A stretch of 52,027 nucleotides of DNA from Photobacterium iliopiscarium (GCF_003026395.1 NZ_PYOO01000019.1:1-52027), one strand, 5' to 3'. Positions 26,449 through 37,207 are shown, counted from the stretch's first letter. Program-made: numbers and translations. The notes: a model not told the origin generated them from the sequence alone.

Positions 26449-27327
26449 ATGTTTTCAGGAAGCATGGTAGCACTATTAACACCATTTGATCCTTCAGGTG
26501 AAGTTGATTATATCGGCTTGAAAAAGTTGGTTGATTACCATATTGCAGCGGGTACTACTGCGATTATTGCCGTTGGAACAACGGGTGAATCAACAACGCT
26601 AACGGTTGATGAGCATATTAAAGTTGTTTTAAAAACATTAGAGTATGTTGATGGTCGTATTCCCGTTATTGCGGGAACGGGTGCGAATGCAACCCATGAA
26701 GCTATAACGATTACTAAACTGTTTTCTGGTACGGGAATTGCTGCCTGCCTAAGTGTGACACCATACTATAATAAACCGACTCAAGAAGGTTTATACCAAC
26801 ATTATAAAGCGATTGCTGAATCGACTGATATACCACAAATTTTATATAATGTACCCGGCCGTACTGCGGTTGATTTATTGCCAGAAACTGTTGCTCGTTT
26901 AGCAAAGCTTGACAATATTATTGGTATTAAAGATGCAACGGGTGATATTACTCGCGTTAAAAAAACACGGGAACTTTGTGGCGCAGATTTTATCCAACTA
27001 AGCGGTGATGATGCTACAGCGGTTGATTTTGTTGCTGAAGGTGGTCATGGCGTTATTTCTGTTACTGCAAATATTGTTGCAGCAGAAATGGCGACAATGT
27101 TTAATCTTGCCTTAGCGGGCAATATTGACGCTGCTCAAGAAATTAATCAACGCTTAATGCCGTTACATACCAAACTGTTTGTTGAAGCGAATCCTATTCC
27201 AGTAAAATGGGCCGCTTATCAAATGGGATTAATTGAACACGATAACTTACGACTTCCGCTTACTGTTTTAAGCGAATCACAGCAGCCTATTGTTAAACAA
27301 GCACTTATTGATGCAAAAGTATTATAA
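26449..27327 (+). CDS. dapA: 4-hydroxy-tetrahydrodipicolinate synthase
   Basis: It condenses pyruvate with aspartate semialdehyde, the first committed step to diaminopimelate and lysine. The 292 residues include Thr44-Thr45 in VGTTGES, Tyr133 and Arg138 in YNVPGRTA, and the Schiff-base Lys161 in IGIKDATGD, at the same numbers as in E. coli. AGGGGAG lies upstream of the ATG. bamC follows after 49 bp, the conserved dapA-bamC pair. Confidence 0.98.
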   Translation: MFSGSMVALLTPFDPSGEVDYIGLKKLVDYHIAAGTTAIIAVGTTGESTTLTVDEHIKVVLKTLEYVDGRIPVIAGTGANATHEAITITKLFSGTGIAACLSVTPYYNKPTQEGLYQHYKAIAESTDIPQILYNVPGRTAVDLLPETVARLAKLDNIIGIKDATGDITRVKKTRELCGADFIQLSGDDATAVDFVAEGGHGVISVTANIVAAEMATMFNLALAGNIDAAQEINQRLMPLHTKLFVEANPIPVKWAAYQMGLIEHDNLRLPLTVLSESQQPIVKQALIDAKVL

Positions 27328-27376
27328 TACTTTTATTAATTAGCGGTTGTAACAATCAAGGAGCGCAGGAGCATAA

Positions 27377-28387
27377 ATGAATTATAAATACCGGCTAGCA
27401 TTAGCCGCCGTCGTCGTGACAACGATCACCGCATGTTCTGGTGGTACGGACAGTCGTCGACAGGCCGCGCAAGATTTTAATTATCTTAATACGCCATCAC
27501 TTGAAAGTTGGACGTTGCCGGCAGGTGCTCAACCTTTTAGTAATACTAACTATGCGATTCCACAACGTGTTTATAAAGGTGAAGTAGGTACTAAGGTTGA
27601 TATTCGTCCACCATTACAGGTGCTAGAGTTGATTCCTGGCGTAAGTTCTGCCATTGATCAGCAAGGCGTAACCTTGTTTATGCCATCGTCAAATGAATTA
27701 ATGAAGATCTGGCGTGTAACACAACAGCTGCTCTCTGATAATAAAGTCGGTATTATAAAACAAAGTGCTGATCGTATTGATACCGATTGGGTTTCTTGGA
27801 CTAATGACGACGAATATACCAAGATCAGTAGTCGTTATACGATTGAAAAAACGCCTAACATTAATAGCTACCGTATTACGCTAACTGATTGGCGTGAAAA
27901 CGGAGAAGTTAAACCTGTTAGTGCAGAGAATAAGCATCGCTATAGCATTTTAATGACCAATTTAGTGATGTCTAAGTATGATAATATTTCTCGTGAGCAA
28001 GCGCGTTTATCGGCGGCTGAGCAATTGAAAAATATTCCAATTGTAATGGGTACTGACCGTAGTGGTTTACCGATTATTATTGCCCGTGCATCGTATGAGG
28101 ATATATGGGAACGCTTGCCTGCAATGTTACAAAAGTTAGGCTTTACCGTTGAAGATCGTAACCGTTCACAAGGTTTAATTGACGTTAAATACCGTCAGCC
28201 TGATGATGCGTTTTGGACTCAGTTAGGCACGAAACCAATGAATTTAACCAACGATAAATACCGTATTTTGGTTGGTGATTTAGGTAATCGTACTTCATTG
28301 AACATTACTGATAATGAAGGTAAACCAGTAACAGTTTCTGTATTAGATTCTATTGCTCCTGTATTTGGCGCTGCTTTTGCTAAATAA
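27377..28387 (+). CDS. bamC: Outer membrane protein assembly factor BamC
   Basis: A lipoprotein subunit of the BAM complex that inserts beta-barrel proteins into the outer membrane. The signal ends in a lipobox with Cys20 (TTITACSGG). The 336 residues match the family, with an unstructured N-terminal lasso (RRQAAQDFNYLNTPSLESW) that contacts BamD, then two helix-grip domains (about 95-210 and 225-335). GGAGCGCAGGAG precedes the ATG. It ends before a strong bidirectional terminator. Confidence 0.93.
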   Translation: MNYKYRLALAAVVVTTITACSGGTDSRRQAAQDFNYLNTPSLESWTLPAGAQPFSNTNYAIPQRVYKGEVGTKVDIRPPLQVLELIPGVSSAIDQQGVTLFMPSSNELMKIWRVTQQLLSDNKVGIIKQSADRIDTDWVSWTNDDEYTKISSRYTIEKTPNINSYRITLTDWRENGEVKPVSAENKHRYSILMTNLVMSKYDNISREQARLSAAEQLKNIPIVMGTDRSGLPIIIARASYEDIWERLPAMLQKLGFTVEDRNRSQGLIDVKYRQPDDAFWTQLGTKPMNLTNDKYRILVGDLGNRTSLNITDNEGKPVTVSVLDSIAPVFGAAFAK

Positions 28388-28409
28388 TTAACCTGTTATC
28401 TTGGTTATT

Positions 28410-28447
28410 AAAAAACCGCTTTAGTGAATCACTAAAGCGGTTTTTTT
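28410..28447. terminator. Bidirectional terminator between bamC and lipA
   Basis: A perfect 11-pair stem (28416-28426 with 28430-28440), loop AAT, flanked by six A and seven T; it serves both converging genes. Confidence 0.95.
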
Positions 28448-28474
28448 ATGGAAATTAACGAACGAATTAATTCA

Positions 28475-29446
28475 TTATTTAATTTCAACACCTTGAGCTT
28501 GTAAGTCGGCATGGTAAGACGATCGAACAAATGGACCACAAGCGGCGTGAGTAAAACCAAGATCTAATGCGATTTGCTTTAATTCATCAAACTCTTCAGG
28601 TGGTACGTAACGTTCAACCGGTAAGTGATGACGACTTGGCGCAAGGTATTGACCAAGAGTTAGCATGGTAACGCCATGAGCGCGTAAATCTGTCAGTACC
28701 TGAATGATCTCTTCTTTAGTTTCACCCAGTCCCATCATGACGCCTGATTTTGTTGGCACTGTTGGATGAATTTCTTTAAATTTCTTTAATAGATCCAATG
28801 ACCATTGGTAATTCGCGCCAGGACGAGCCTTGCGGTATAAGCGTGGGGCCGTTTCTAGATTATGGTTAAACACATCTGGCGCTGTATCGTGAAAAATTTC
28901 TAGTGCGCGATCCATGCGACCACGGAAATCTGGCACTAAGGTTTCAATATGAATTTGTGGGCTTTTTTCACGAATTGCATTAATACAATCAACAAAGTGT
29001 TGCGCCCCACCATCACGAAGATCATCACGATCGACTGATGTTACAACCACGTAACGTAGCTTCATATCCGCAATGGTTTGTGCTAAATGACTTGGCTCTT
29101 CAGCATTGGGTGGCAATGGTCGACCATGAGCTACATCACAAAACGGACAACGGCGAGTACAAATAGCACCTAAAATCATAAAGGTAGCAGTACCGTGATT
29201 AAAACATTCAGCTAGATTTGGACATGATGCTTCTTCACAAACAGAATGAAGGTTGTTTTTGCGTAGGGCTGATTTTATTTCTTGAATGCGTTTGCTGTCA
29301 GATGGCAGTTTTATTCTCATCCATGAAGGTTTACGTAACACTTCTTTGGGTGCTTCTTCTTGGGCTACATTACGTACCGGAATTAATGCCATTTTATCTG
29401 CATCACGGTATTTAACGCCTTGTTCAATTTTAATTGGTTTGCTCAT
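28475..29446 (-). CDS. lipA: Lipoyl synthase
   Basis: A radical-SAM enzyme that inserts two sulfurs into octanoyl-lipoyl domains. The ATG at 29446 gives 323 residues and [24 protein letters not shown], nearly the E. coli N-terminus; a start eight codons upstream is not needed. The auxiliary cluster motif is [12 protein letters not shown], the radical-SAM motif CTRRCPFC. The ATG overlaps the lipB stop (ATGA). Confidence 0.97.
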   Translation of the reverse strand: MSKPIKIEQGVKYRDADKMALIPVRNVAQEEAPKEVLRKPSWMRIKLPSDSKRIQEIKSALRKNNLHSVCEEASCPNLAECFNHGTATFMILGAICTRRCPFCDVAHGRPLPPNAEEPSHLAQTIADMKLRYVVVTSVDRDDLRDGGAQHFVDCINAIREKSPQIHIETLVPDFRGRMDRALEIFHDTAPDVFNHNLETAPRLYRKARPGANYQWSLDLLKKFKEIHPTVPTKSGVMMGLGETKEEIIQVLTDLRAHGVTMLTLGQYLAPSRHHLPVERYVPPEEFDELKQIALDLGFTHAACGPFVRSSYHADLQAQGVEIK

Positions 29447-30093
29447 AGTTGATTGCTTTCCGTCATCCACTCGACCTGTGAGTAGTCGAGTAATTTTGTT
29501 AATTCTTCAATGAGTACCGGCTGAACTTCCATCAGTTCATTCGGGCCATTTAATAACGCGGTTTGCGTCATTTCCATTCCAGCATAGCCACAAGGGTTAA
29601 TACGTTGGAACGGGGCCAAATCCATATTTATATTAAGTGCCAGACCATGAAAAGAGCAGCCGCGTCTGATCCGTAATCCTAATGAACATATCTTTTGATT
29701 GTCGACATAGACACCAGGTGCATCAGGGCGAGCATTAGATGTAATCCCAAATTGAGATAATGTATTTATAATTGTGTTTTCGATGTGGCTGACTAGGTCA
29801 CGAACACTGATTTTTTTTCTGCGTAAGTTAATCAATATATAAGCAACTTGCTGACCTGGACCATGATATGTCACCTGACCACCACGATCACTTTGAACGA
29901 CTGGAATATCACCTGTGTTGAGCAGATGTTCTACCTTTCCAGCTTGACCTTGAGTAAAGACGGGGTGGTGTTCAACCAACCATACTTCATCGACTGAGTT
30001 ATCAGTGCGGTCATTGGTGAATTGATGCATAGCATCAAAGGTAGTTTGATAATCACAACGGCCAAGATTTCTAATAATAAGAGATTTTTGCAA
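29443..30093 (-). CDS. lipB: Octanoyl-[acyl carrier protein]:protein octanoyltransferase
   Basis: It moves octanoyl groups from ACP to lipoyl domains, the step before LipA. The 216 residues show the family motif [20 protein letters not shown] and the catalytic Cys in [13 protein letters not shown], with the conserved Lys in the [17 protein letters not shown] region replaced in reading by Arg-Arg; the Lys just before (QKICSLGL) is the usual one. It follows ybeD after a terminator-containing gap of about 220 bp. Confidence 0.95.
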   Translation of the reverse strand: MQKSLIIRNLGRCDYQTTFDAMHQFTNDRTDNSVDEVWLVEHHPVFTQGQAGKVEHLLNTGDIPVVQSDRGGQVTYHGPGQQVAYILINLRRKKISVRDLVSHIENTIINTLSQFGITSNARPDAPGVYVDNQKICSLGLRIRRGCSFHGLALNINMDLAPFQRINPCGYAGMEMTQTALLNGPNELMEVQPVLIEELTKLLDYSQVEWMTESNQL

Positions 30094-30273
30094 ATTTGTG
30101 CCTATTTATTGATATAACGCAAAGCGCCATTTTATGACTGTGAACCAAGTCATTATACCTAAACTGTCCAAAGATGCATGATTAACCCGTAATTCAGTGC
30201 TTATTAATAGTTTGAAAGGGGGTATTGAAGGGGCAAAAGATAGTAAAAGAAAAGAAAGATGAGGGGATAAAGA

Positions 30274-30303
30274 GAAAAATGGCGACCCAGAAGTGGTCGC
30301 CAT
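30274..30303 (-). terminator. Terminator after ybeD
   Basis: On the minus strand a perfect nine-pair stem ATGGCGACC/GGTCGCCAT (30279-30303) with a seven-base loop is followed by five T. It sits 12 bp beyond the ybeD stop and separates ybeD from lipB. Confidence 0.85.
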
Positions 30304-30314
30304 AGAGATTACTG

Positions 30315-30596
30315 CTATAGCACAACACGCACGATATCGATCGCACCAAGTTCTTTGTACAGTGTTTCGATTTGTTCAACATTAGTTGCATTTACAGTGA
30401 CAGAAACTGCGGTATAAGTTCCTTTACTGCTTGGCTTAGAGGTTGGAACGTAATCGCCAGGGATCGTTTTTTGGATAACTTCAACAATACGATCGGCTAA
30501 TTCTGGTTTGTTTTCACCCATGACTTTGAAAGCAAAGCTACAAGGAAATTCCAATAGGTCTTTTAGTTTTGGTTGTTCTTGCTTTTGTTCTTGCAT
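30315..30596 (-). CDS. ybeD: YbeD, DUF493 family protein
   Basis: A small ACT-like protein of 93 residues of unknown role, found between dacA and lipB as in E. coli. The body [17 protein letters not shown], then [30 protein letters not shown] and IDIVRVVL, closely follows E. coli YbeD. The ATG at 30596 is chosen over one four codons earlier on length grounds. Confidence 0.93.
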   Translation of the reverse strand: MQEQKQEQPKLKDLLEFPCSFAFKVMGENKPELADRIVEVIQKTIPGDYVPTSKPSSKGTYTAVSVTVNATNVEQIETLYKELGAIDIVRVVL

Positions 30597-30763
30597 ATAG
30601 AACTCCACAGTTGCGTTTATTCAAATTTAGGCCGTGTTATGGATCACAAAACACGAAGTATATTGGCATCTTAATGCGTCATTAGTTGGAACACAAGAAC
30701 ACAATTGAAGAGAGAGTACGAGGTTATTGCAAAATAGGTATGCAAGCTTGAGAAGCAAAAAAA

Positions 30764-30787
30764 AGCCGCCATCGGCAGCTTTTTTAT
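30764..30787 (-). terminator. Terminator after dacA
   Basis: An imperfect seven-pair stem with A and T runs on both sides, 25 bp beyond the dacA stop. Confidence 0.7.
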
Positions 30788-30812
30788 GAGTGTTTTTGGT
30801 CGTGATTACGGC

Positions 30813-31985
30813 TTAAAACCAGCTTTGGACTAGCATCATTACATAATCAACTAAGCGACTAAAAAAGTTGCCTTGTTTTACTTCACTAAGAGCAACTAAA
30901 GGGTATTGAGCAATATCAGTATCACCTAAACGGTAATAAAGGGTGCCCATTACTTCACCTTTTTTAATTGGCGCTTTTAGTTCTTTAGTTAATACGAAGC
31001 TTGCTTTTAAATCTTTTGCTTGGCTACGTGGAATCGTAACGTAAGTGTTTTCATTAACACCAAGATCGACTTTATCTGTATCACCCATCCAGACTTTTTC
31101 AGTCACAAATGTTTGATCTTTCTTATAGGGCGTTAAGGTTGTGAAGAAACGGAAACCATAGGTTAATAGTTTCTTACTTTCAGCAAGACGAGCATGTTTA
31201 CTTGCTGTTCCCATTACCACTGAAATAAGACGCATGTTGCCTTCAGTGGCAGTACTTACCAAACTGTAACCTGCATTATTGGTATGGCCTGTTTTTAGAC
31301 CATCAACATGCATGCTTTGATCCCACAATAAACCGTTACGGTTATATTGGGTTATGCCGTTATAAGTGAATGACTTTTCATCATAGATCTTAAATTCATT
31401 AGGAAGATCATGAATAAGTGCACGTGCAAGAACAGAAAGGTCATAAGGGGTGGTGTATAAGTTTGGATTATCTAAACCGTGCACATTGGTAAAGTGGGTT
31501 GATTTCATGCCAAGATTTTTTGCCCAGCTATTCATCAACTCAACAAACGCTTGTTGTGAACCTGCAACGTGCTCGGCCATTGCAACACAAGCATCATTAC
31601 CTGAATCAACAATAATACCGCGGTTAAGATCAGAGACTTTTACTGTTTTACCCACTTCTAAGAACATCTTAGAAGAACCTGGGAAGTTTTTAGCCCAAGC
31701 ATTTTTACTGATAACGACATTATCATTGGGAGAGATATTGCCATTTTTAATTTCTTGACCAATAACATAACTGGTCATCATTTTGGTTAGGCTTGCAGGC
31801 GCTAATTTTTCATTTTGGTTATGACCAGCAATGATTTTGCCTGAGTTGTAGTCAATAAGAACATAACCTTTAGCCGCAATTTGTGGAGCTTCAGGTACTA
31901 CTGCTGGTGATGCAGCAACAGTAGCTGAAGCCAGCAGGGTGGCGGAGATGGCTACAGAACGGAAAAGCACAGCTGTTTTCTTCAT
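30813..31985 (-). CDS. dacA: D-alanyl-D-alanine carboxypeptidase (PBP5)
   Basis: It trims the terminal D-Ala from peptidoglycan stem peptides in the periplasm. From the ATG at 31985 the protein has 390 residues with signal peptide MKKTAVLFRSVAISATLLASATVAA. Active-site motifs are Ser65-x-x-Lys68 (ASLTKM), Ser128-Gly-Asn130 and Lys231-Thr-Gly233. The C-terminal amphipathic helix NFFSRLVDYVMMLVQSWF anchors it to the inner membrane. An upstream start would add 31 residues before the signal and is rejected. The gene probably has its own promoter in the 228-bp gap after rlpA. Confidence 0.96.
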   Translation of the reverse strand: MKKTAVLFRSVAISATLLASATVAASPAVVPEAPQIAAKGYVLIDYNSGKIIAGHNQNEKLAPASLTKMMTSYVIGQEIKNGNISPNDNVVISKNAWAKNFPGSSKMFLEVGKTVKVSDLNRGIIVDSGNDACVAMAEHVAGSQQAFVELMNSWAKNLGMKSTHFTNVHGLDNPNLYTTPYDLSVLARALIHDLPNEFKIYDEKSFTYNGITQYNRNGLLWDQSMHVDGLKTGHTNNAGYSLVSTATEGNMRLISVVMGTASKHARLAESKKLLTYGFRFFTTLTPYKKDQTFVTEKVWMGDTDKVDLGVNENTYVTIPRSQAKDLKASFVLTKELKAPIKKGEVMGTLYYRLGDTDIAQYPLVALSEVKQGNFFSRLVDYVMMLVQSWF

Positions 31986-32141
31986 GATATATCTAACTTT
32001 AATTAATCTGTGGCTAAAAAGTGGGCTCACTATAACAGATAACACATTGGCAATCAGTGTCAGAACAGAAGTTTCCAAAGTCCTGACATTAAGGCGTTAA
32101 GATTAGCATGGCTGTTATTGTTATGGGGAAGCGCTATAAAA

Positions 32142-32180
32142 AGCCTATAGTGTTATGATTTTAATAACAAACTATAGGCT
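32142..32180 (-). terminator. Long hairpin after rlpA (probable terminator)
   Basis: AGCCTATAG pairs with CTATAGGCT (nine pairs), and inside it TGTTAT pairs with ATAACA after a two-base bulge, leaving a seven-base loop. It lies 34 bp beyond the rlpA stop. The T tract on the minus strand is weak, so termination is likely but not certain. Confidence 0.55.
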
Positions 32181-32213
32181 ATAACTATGATTACAAAATA
32201 ACAATAAGGTTCA

Positions 32214-33104
32214 TTATCGTTTTTCAGTGATCATAAATGCTTGCGGATAATGCTTGTTTTTTATTTGAGCGAGCAATAAATCTGCATCTTTGTGATCTAA
32301 AAATGGCCCTAATCGAATGCGGAAAACAGCTCGATTCGCAATTTTTTCAATATCAACACTGGTGCTATAACGTTTTTTTACTTCTTTTTGCATTTGATCC
32401 GCTTTTTGCTGGGTATTCACCGCTGCTAATTGGATAAAATATTGAATAGGGATTGGTGCTTTTTTTATTTCAGCTGAAGTTGATGGCTTTGGTATGGTCA
32501 ACACTTCGATTTTTACTGGAGCAGTACCATAGCTGATAACGCCTAATTTAGAGGCCGCAGCCATACTTAAGTCAATAATACGACCATCATGAAATGGACC
32601 GCGATCGTTAACACGCACAATCACTGATTTATGATTTAAGGTATTTGTTACTCGTACAAAGCTCGGTAATGGCAGAGTTTTGTGTGCCGCTGTCATTGCG
32701 AACATATTATACACTTCGCCATTGGCTGTTTTATGACCATGAAACTTTTCGCCATACCATGAGGCAAATCCAGTTTCGGTATAGCCTTTAGGATTTTTAA
32801 TTATATGGTAGCGTTTTCCACGTAAGGTGTAGTCCTTATTACCACCACGGCTATAAGCTTCGTAGTGAGGAGTAATTAATTTTACTTTTGAAAAATTAGG
32901 GATGACAGTCGGGGCGCGATCATCTTTAAGAGAATAACGTCCTGCATTAGGATCATCAGTGTTAGGTTTGGTGACTTTAACGATTTTAACCACTTTAACT
33001 GGTTTAACCGTTGTATCTGGTTTTGTTTGTGGCTGTTGGGTTTGTTCAGGCGAAGAACTACACCCAGCAAGAATTAGGAAAAAAACTACAAATAGTGAAC
33101 GCAT
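32214..33104 (-). CDS. rlpA: Septal-ring lytic transglycosylase / RlpA lipoprotein
   Basis: An outer-membrane lipoprotein of 296 residues. The lipobox Cys15 is in FLILAGCSSSP. The double-psi beta-barrel domain holds TGFASWYGEKFHGHKTANGE and VRVNDRGPFHDGRIIDLSMAAA (about 112-200), and a SPOR domain that binds denuded glycan fills the last 75 residues. Lytic activity is known for some RlpA proteins only. It follows rodA after three bases, closing the rsfS-rlmH-mrdA-rodA-rlpA operon. Confidence 0.93.
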   Translation of the reverse strand: MRSLFVVFFLILAGCSSSPEQTQQPQTKPDTTVKPVKVVKIVKVTKPNTDDPNAGRYSLKDDRAPTVIPNFSKVKLITPHYEAYSRGGNKDYTLRGKRYHIIKNPKGYTETGFASWYGEKFHGHKTANGEVYNMFAMTAAHKTLPLPSFVRVTNTLNHKSVIVRVNDRGPFHDGRIIDLSMAAASKLGVISYGTAPVKIEVLTIPKPSTSAEIKKAPIPIQYFIQLAAVNTQQKADQMQKEVKKRYSTSVDIEKIANRAVFRIRLGPFLDHKDADLLLAQIKNKHYPQAFMITEKR

Positions 33105-33107
33105 TTA

Positions 33108-34229
33108 TTAGGTCGCCTTCGACAACATTTTTCTATGAGTGTGAATAGACATCAGAATACCAAAACCAGCCATAAGAGTAACCATTGAGGTTCCACCATA
33201 ACTGACTAAGGGAAGAGGAACACCTACAACAGGCAATAATCCACTTACCATTCCGATATTAACAAAAATATAAACAAAAAAACTGAGTACGATACTGCCA
33301 GCCATCATTCGTCCAAACGCAGTTTGAGCTCTACTTGCAAGTAACAATCCTCGTCCCAATACAAATAGATACATTGCTAGTAAACCAATAATACCTACAA
33401 GCCCCCATTCTTCAGCGATCACTGCAAAAATGAAGTCAGTATTACGTTCAGGAACAAATTCTAATTGTGATTGCGTACCATGAAGCCAACCTTTACCAGT
33501 GATTCCTCCTGAACCAATGGCTATCTTTGATTGAATTATATGGTATCCCGCACCTAAAGGATCAGATTCAGGATTAAATAAGGTCATTACGCGAGTACGT
33601 TGATAGTCGTGCATCAGGAAGAACCATAACACAGGAATAAAGGCACCGAGTAATACCAATGCACCAATTATCACTCGCCAGCTAATTCCTGACAGAAACA
33701 GGACAAATATCCCTGATGCGGCAATCAAAATTGAAGTACCAAGGTCGGGCTGTTTAGCAATTAAAATTGTTGGCGTGAAAATTAATATCAAGGCGACAAA
33801 AATATGGGTAAATGTGGGTGGCAATGGACGGTTGCCTATAAATCTTGCCACCATTAATGGCACTGCAAGTTTAATTAACTCTGAGGGCTGAAAGCGAATA
33901 AAGCCTAAATTAAGCCATCGTTGTGCGCCTTTTGATACTTCACCAAAGGCAAGTACACTAACGAGTAGTAATAATCCGATCCCAAATAAATAGGGTGCCC
34001 ATGCTTCATAGCGACGTGGGGCGATTTGGGCTAATAGTAACATCACACCAAGTGACAATACCATTCGCATTGCTTGGCGCTCCATCATTGGTACGCTTTG
34101 ACCGCTAGCACTGTACATGATCACCAATGAAAAACTCATAATGGCCAATAAACCGAGTAATAATGGGATATCAATATGTAAGCGTTCACTTATGCTTGGT
34201 TTTGCTCCTGTTGTTGCCATGATGCTCAT
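33108..34229 (-). CDS. mrdB: Rod shape-determining protein RodA (SEDS glycosyltransferase)
   Basis: An inner-membrane peptidoglycan polymerase that works with PBP2 in lateral wall growth. The 373 residues form about ten membrane helices. SEDS marks include [21 protein letters not shown], the large periplasmic loop with [24 protein letters not shown] and the late [15 protein letters not shown]. The ATG shares its A with the mrdA stop (TAATG). A later Met (residue 4) could also be used. Confidence 0.96.
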   Translation of the reverse strand: MSIMATTGAKPSISERLHIDIPLLLGLLAIMSFSLVIMYSASGQSVPMMERQAMRMVLSLGVMLLLAQIAPRRYEAWAPYLFGIGLLLLVSVLAFGEVSKGAQRWLNLGFIRFQPSELIKLAVPLMVARFIGNRPLPPTFTHIFVALILIFTPTILIAKQPDLGTSILIAASGIFVLFLSGISWRVIIGALVLLGAFIPVLWFFLMHDYQRTRVMTLFNPESDPLGAGYHIIQSKIAIGSGGITGKGWLHGTQSQLEFVPERNTDFIFAVIAEEWGLVGIIGLLAMYLFVLGRGLLLASRAQTAFGRMMAGSIVLSFFVYIFVNIGMVSGLLPVVGVPLPLVSYGGTSMVTLMAGFGILMSIHTHRKMLSKAT

Positions 34230-36184
34230 TAATGTACTTCCGCGGTGGCTTTTGTTGGTGCTATTAATGGTAAAGGGACATTGGCTGGTGGTTCAATTAA
34301 CATATAGTCAAATATTTTACGGGCAATTGGACCACCATTACTTGAGCCACCACCGGCATTTTCTAACACCATTGAGACCACAACTTGTGGTTTTTCAAAC
34401 GGTGCAAATGCGGTAAATAAAGCATGGTCACGTAAATGTTCTTCTAATTCATCAGCATTATATTTTTGATTTTTAGCTAAACCAAATACCTGCGCTGAGC
34501 CTGATTTTCCCCCTGCTTGATAAGGGGTATTGTAAAAGGCTTTACGTGCTGTACCACGATTTCCATATAATACGCGGTGCATTCCCTCACGCGCAATTTC
34601 CCATGTTTTAGGGGTTACCCCTGTGATAGGCGGAAAGTTCTCAAATGTAGCCGGTGCTTCTACGTTATCATCAATGATATTTTTAAGTAGGTGTGGGCGA
34701 TGTACAACACCACTATTAACCAGTACCGATGTGGCTTTAGCTATTTGTAATGGCGTCGCCGTCCAATAACCTTGTCCGATACCCACAGGAATAGTATCCC
34801 CTTGATACCACGGGCGTTTATGGCGTGTTTGTTTCCATTCACGGGTTGGCATATTGGCTCTACTTTCTTCGTGAATATCAATGCCTGTGTATTCGCCATA
34901 ACCAAATTTATTCATCCACGTTGAAAGACGATCGATACCTAAATCGTAGGCAACCTGATAAAAGTAAGTATCTACTGACTCTTCAATTGCTTTATAAATA
35001 TTGACTCGACCATGACCCCAACGTAGCCAGTCACGGAATTTACGGCTAGTAGAATTAGGGATTTGCCACCAACCGGGATCATTACGGGTGGTATTGGGTG
35101 TGATCACCCCTTCGGTTAGTGCTGCAACGGCAATTAGTGGCTTAACCGTTGATGCGGGTGGATAAATACCAAGCGTAACGCGGTTTACTAATGGGCGATC
35201 TGGATTATTCAGTAAGGCATTGTATTTCTTGCTTGATATACCACGTACGAACAAATTAGGATCATAACTTGGGCTTGAGACCATGGCTAAAATAGCATCA
35301 TCTTTAGGATCTAATACCACGATAGATCCTCGCTTATACTTGATGATCTCTTTGCCAGTGATCGGATCTACCGTATGTTCAATTAATAGATTTTGAACAT
35401 ATTGTTGCAGCTTAATATCAATATTGATCTTGATATCTTTACCTGGAATAGGCGGAATATATTTTAGGGTACGTATAACACGGCCACGGCTATTAACTTC
35501 AACTTCTTGGTAGCCAGAAGTGCCATGTAATAATTCTTCATAATAACGTTCAACACCCAATTTCCCCATATCTCGAGTGGCTTTGTAATTACTCAGTTTT
35601 CCTTCTTTATCCAGCTTTTTAAGGTCGCGATCGTTAATTTTAGCGACATAACCCAATACATGCGTTAAGGCATCACTATAAGGATAATAGCGTTTTAAGT
35701 GGGCTTTTACTTCTACGCCAGGCAAGCGATGTTGATTAACAGAAAATAGCGCAACTTGCTTTTCATTAAGGTGATCAAGAATAGGGACTGATTTAAAGCG
35801 ACGAGTACGACGGCGTTCTTTTTGGAAATTAGCAATATCTTCGTCAGTGATGCCCATGATCTGTTTAAGATCGGCAAAGGTTTGATCAAGCTCAGAAACT
35901 TTTTCCAGGGTAATTTCAAGACTATAGATAGGTCTGTTTTCGGCTAAAATCACACCGTTACGGTCGTAAATTAGGCCGCGATTAGGGGTGACGGGAACAA
36001 TTTTAATACGATTATCATTAGAGCGGGTTTGATAGTCCTGATGTTGTTCAACCTGAATATGGAACAGATTAAACAGCAGCAGGCCTACAAGTATTGCGAT
36101 ACCAATAAATGAGACAAGAGCTCGACGAAAAAACAATGCCGACTCAGCGCGATGATCGCGGATCTGGGTTCGCTTTTGTCTCAT
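34229..36184 (-). CDS. mrdA: Penicillin-binding protein 2
   Basis: The transpeptidase of the elongasome, partner of RodA. The 651-residue protein has a short cytosolic tail, one membrane helix (about 24-45), a pedestal domain and a transpeptidase domain with Ser345-x-x-Lys348 ([10 protein letters not shown]), Ser403-Val-Asp405 and Lys560-Ser-Gly562. It is some 18 residues longer than E. coli PBP2 as I remember it, mainly through an extra stretch at about 270-285 just before the transpeptidase domain. It lies six bases after rlmH. Confidence 0.96.
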   Translation of the reverse strand: MRQKRTQIRDHRAESALFFRRALVSFIGIAILVGLLLFNLFHIQVEQHQDYQTRSNDNRIKIVPVTPNRGLIYDRNGVILAENRPIYSLEITLEKVSELDQTFADLKQIMGITDEDIANFQKERRRTRRFKSVPILDHLNEKQVALFSVNQHRLPGVEVKAHLKRYYPYSDALTHVLGYVAKINDRDLKKLDKEGKLSNYKATRDMGKLGVERYYEELLHGTSGYQEVEVNSRGRVIRTLKYIPPIPGKDIKINIDIKLQQYVQNLLIEHTVDPITGKEIIKYKRGSIVVLDPKDDAILAMVSSPSYDPNLFVRGISSKKYNALLNNPDRPLVNRVTLGIYPPASTVKPLIAVAALTEGVITPNTTRNDPGWWQIPNSTSRKFRDWLRWGHGRVNIYKAIEESVDTYFYQVAYDLGIDRLSTWMNKFGYGEYTGIDIHEESRANMPTREWKQTRHKRPWYQGDTIPVGIGQGYWTATPLQIAKATSVLVNSGVVHRPHLLKNIIDDNVEAPATFENFPPITGVTPKTWEIAREGMHRVLYGNRGTARKAFYNTPYQAGGKSGSAQVFGLAKNQKYNADELEEHLRDHALFTAFAPFEKPQVVVSMVLENAGGGSSNGGPIARKIFDYMLIEPPANVPLPLIAPTKATAEVH

Positions 36185-36190
36185 TTATGA

Positions 36191-36661
36191 TTATTCCCTG
36201 TGGTACGGATGGTTAGCCGTGACACTCCATGCACGGTATAAGCTTTCAGCCATAACCACGCGTACCAATGGGTGTGGTAAAGTCAATGGTGATAATGACC
36301 AGCTTTGTTCTGCCGCTGCTTTACATGCAGGAGAAAGTCCTTCAGGTCCGCCGATCAAAATTGATACATCGCGTCCGTCTAGTTTCCATGCATCCAATTG
36401 TTGTGCCAATTGTCCTGTATCCCAGCGTTTACCGGGAATATCCAGTGTGACAATTCGGTTGCCTTTAGCAACTGCAGCTAACATAGCTTCGCCTTCTTTT
36501 TGTAGAATGCGAGGAATATCAGCATTTTTGCCACGCTTTCCCGCTGAAATTTCAATTAATTCCAGAGGCATATCTTTTGGGAAGCGGCGGCTATATTCTT
36601 TATAACCGTCCTCAACCCATTTTGGCATTTTAGTACCAACAGCAATCAGTTGAAGCTTCAT
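36191..36661 (-). CDS. rlmH: 23S rRNA (pseudouridine1915-N3)-methyltransferase
   Basis: It methylates pseudouridine 1915 in helix 69 of the 70S ribosome. The 156 residues start [15 protein letters not shown], as in E. coli, so an ATG two codons upstream is not used. The SPOUT knot appears as [33 protein letters not shown] and the C-terminal AxNHPYHRE is diagnostic. It begins six bases after rsfS, so both ribosome factors sit in one operon with PBP2 and RodA. Confidence 0.97.
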   Translation of the reverse strand: MKLQLIAVGTKMPKWVEDGYKEYSRRFPKDMPLELIEISAGKRGKNADIPRILQKEGEAMLAAVAKGNRIVTLDIPGKRWDTGQLAQQLDAWKLDGRDVSILIGGPEGLSPACKAAAEQSWSLSPLTLPHPLVRVVMAESLYRAWSVTANHPYHRE

Positions 36662-36667
36662 GGTCAA

Positions 36668-36985
36668 TTAGCTCCAAAGCTTCTCCAGTTGGTATAGCTC
36701 ACGTGCATCTTCTTGCATGATATGTAACATAACATCGCCCATATCAACAATAACCCATTGACCTTCTTTCTCGCCACTGATGCCGAACGGAGGGTAATCA
36801 ACAAGTTTAGATTCTTTATTTACGTGATCTGCCACAGAAGCTACGTGGCGATTAGATGTACCAGTACAGATAACCATAAAATCGGTGATGCTTGATTTAC
36901 CGCGAACATCAATAGTTACGATATCTTGTGCTTTAATGTCGTCAATTTTATCAACAATGAAATCGTGTAGTTCTTGAACCTGCAA
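36668..36985 (-). CDS. rsfS: Ribosomal silencing factor RsfS
   Basis: It binds ribosomal protein L14 and blocks subunit joining when nutrients are scarce. The 105 residues contain the DUF143 pattern: DIVTIDVRGKSSITDFMVICTGTSNRHVASVADHV, then EGQWVIVDMGDVMLHIM. The start codon is TTG, with GAGGG about nine bases upstream. It heads the rsfS-rlmH-mrdA-rodA-rlpA operon. In E. coli nadD lies upstream, but here a 222-bp gap separates it from holA. Confidence 0.95.
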   Translation of the reverse strand: MQVQELHDFIVDKIDDIKAQDIVTIDVRGKSSITDFMVICTGTSNRHVASVADHVNKESKLVDYPPFGISGEKEGQWVIVDMGDVMLHIMQEDARELYQLEKLWS

Positions 36986-37207
36986 AGGGATTCCCTCACT
37001 TGAGTGTTAGTATAGTAGTGGTCGATTGACGCTATAACTAGCATCGATAATGTCAAATAGACATACTGACCATGAATTGTGCCGCAGTATACCATGCTCT
37101 TATCAGACAGCGATAAGCGGACAAGGTTCCAACGGTGTTTTTTCGCATGTTTGTTTAGTGATTTAGTTCAAATAGGCAAAAAGTCGCGATTTTGACCTGT
37201 ATTAAAA

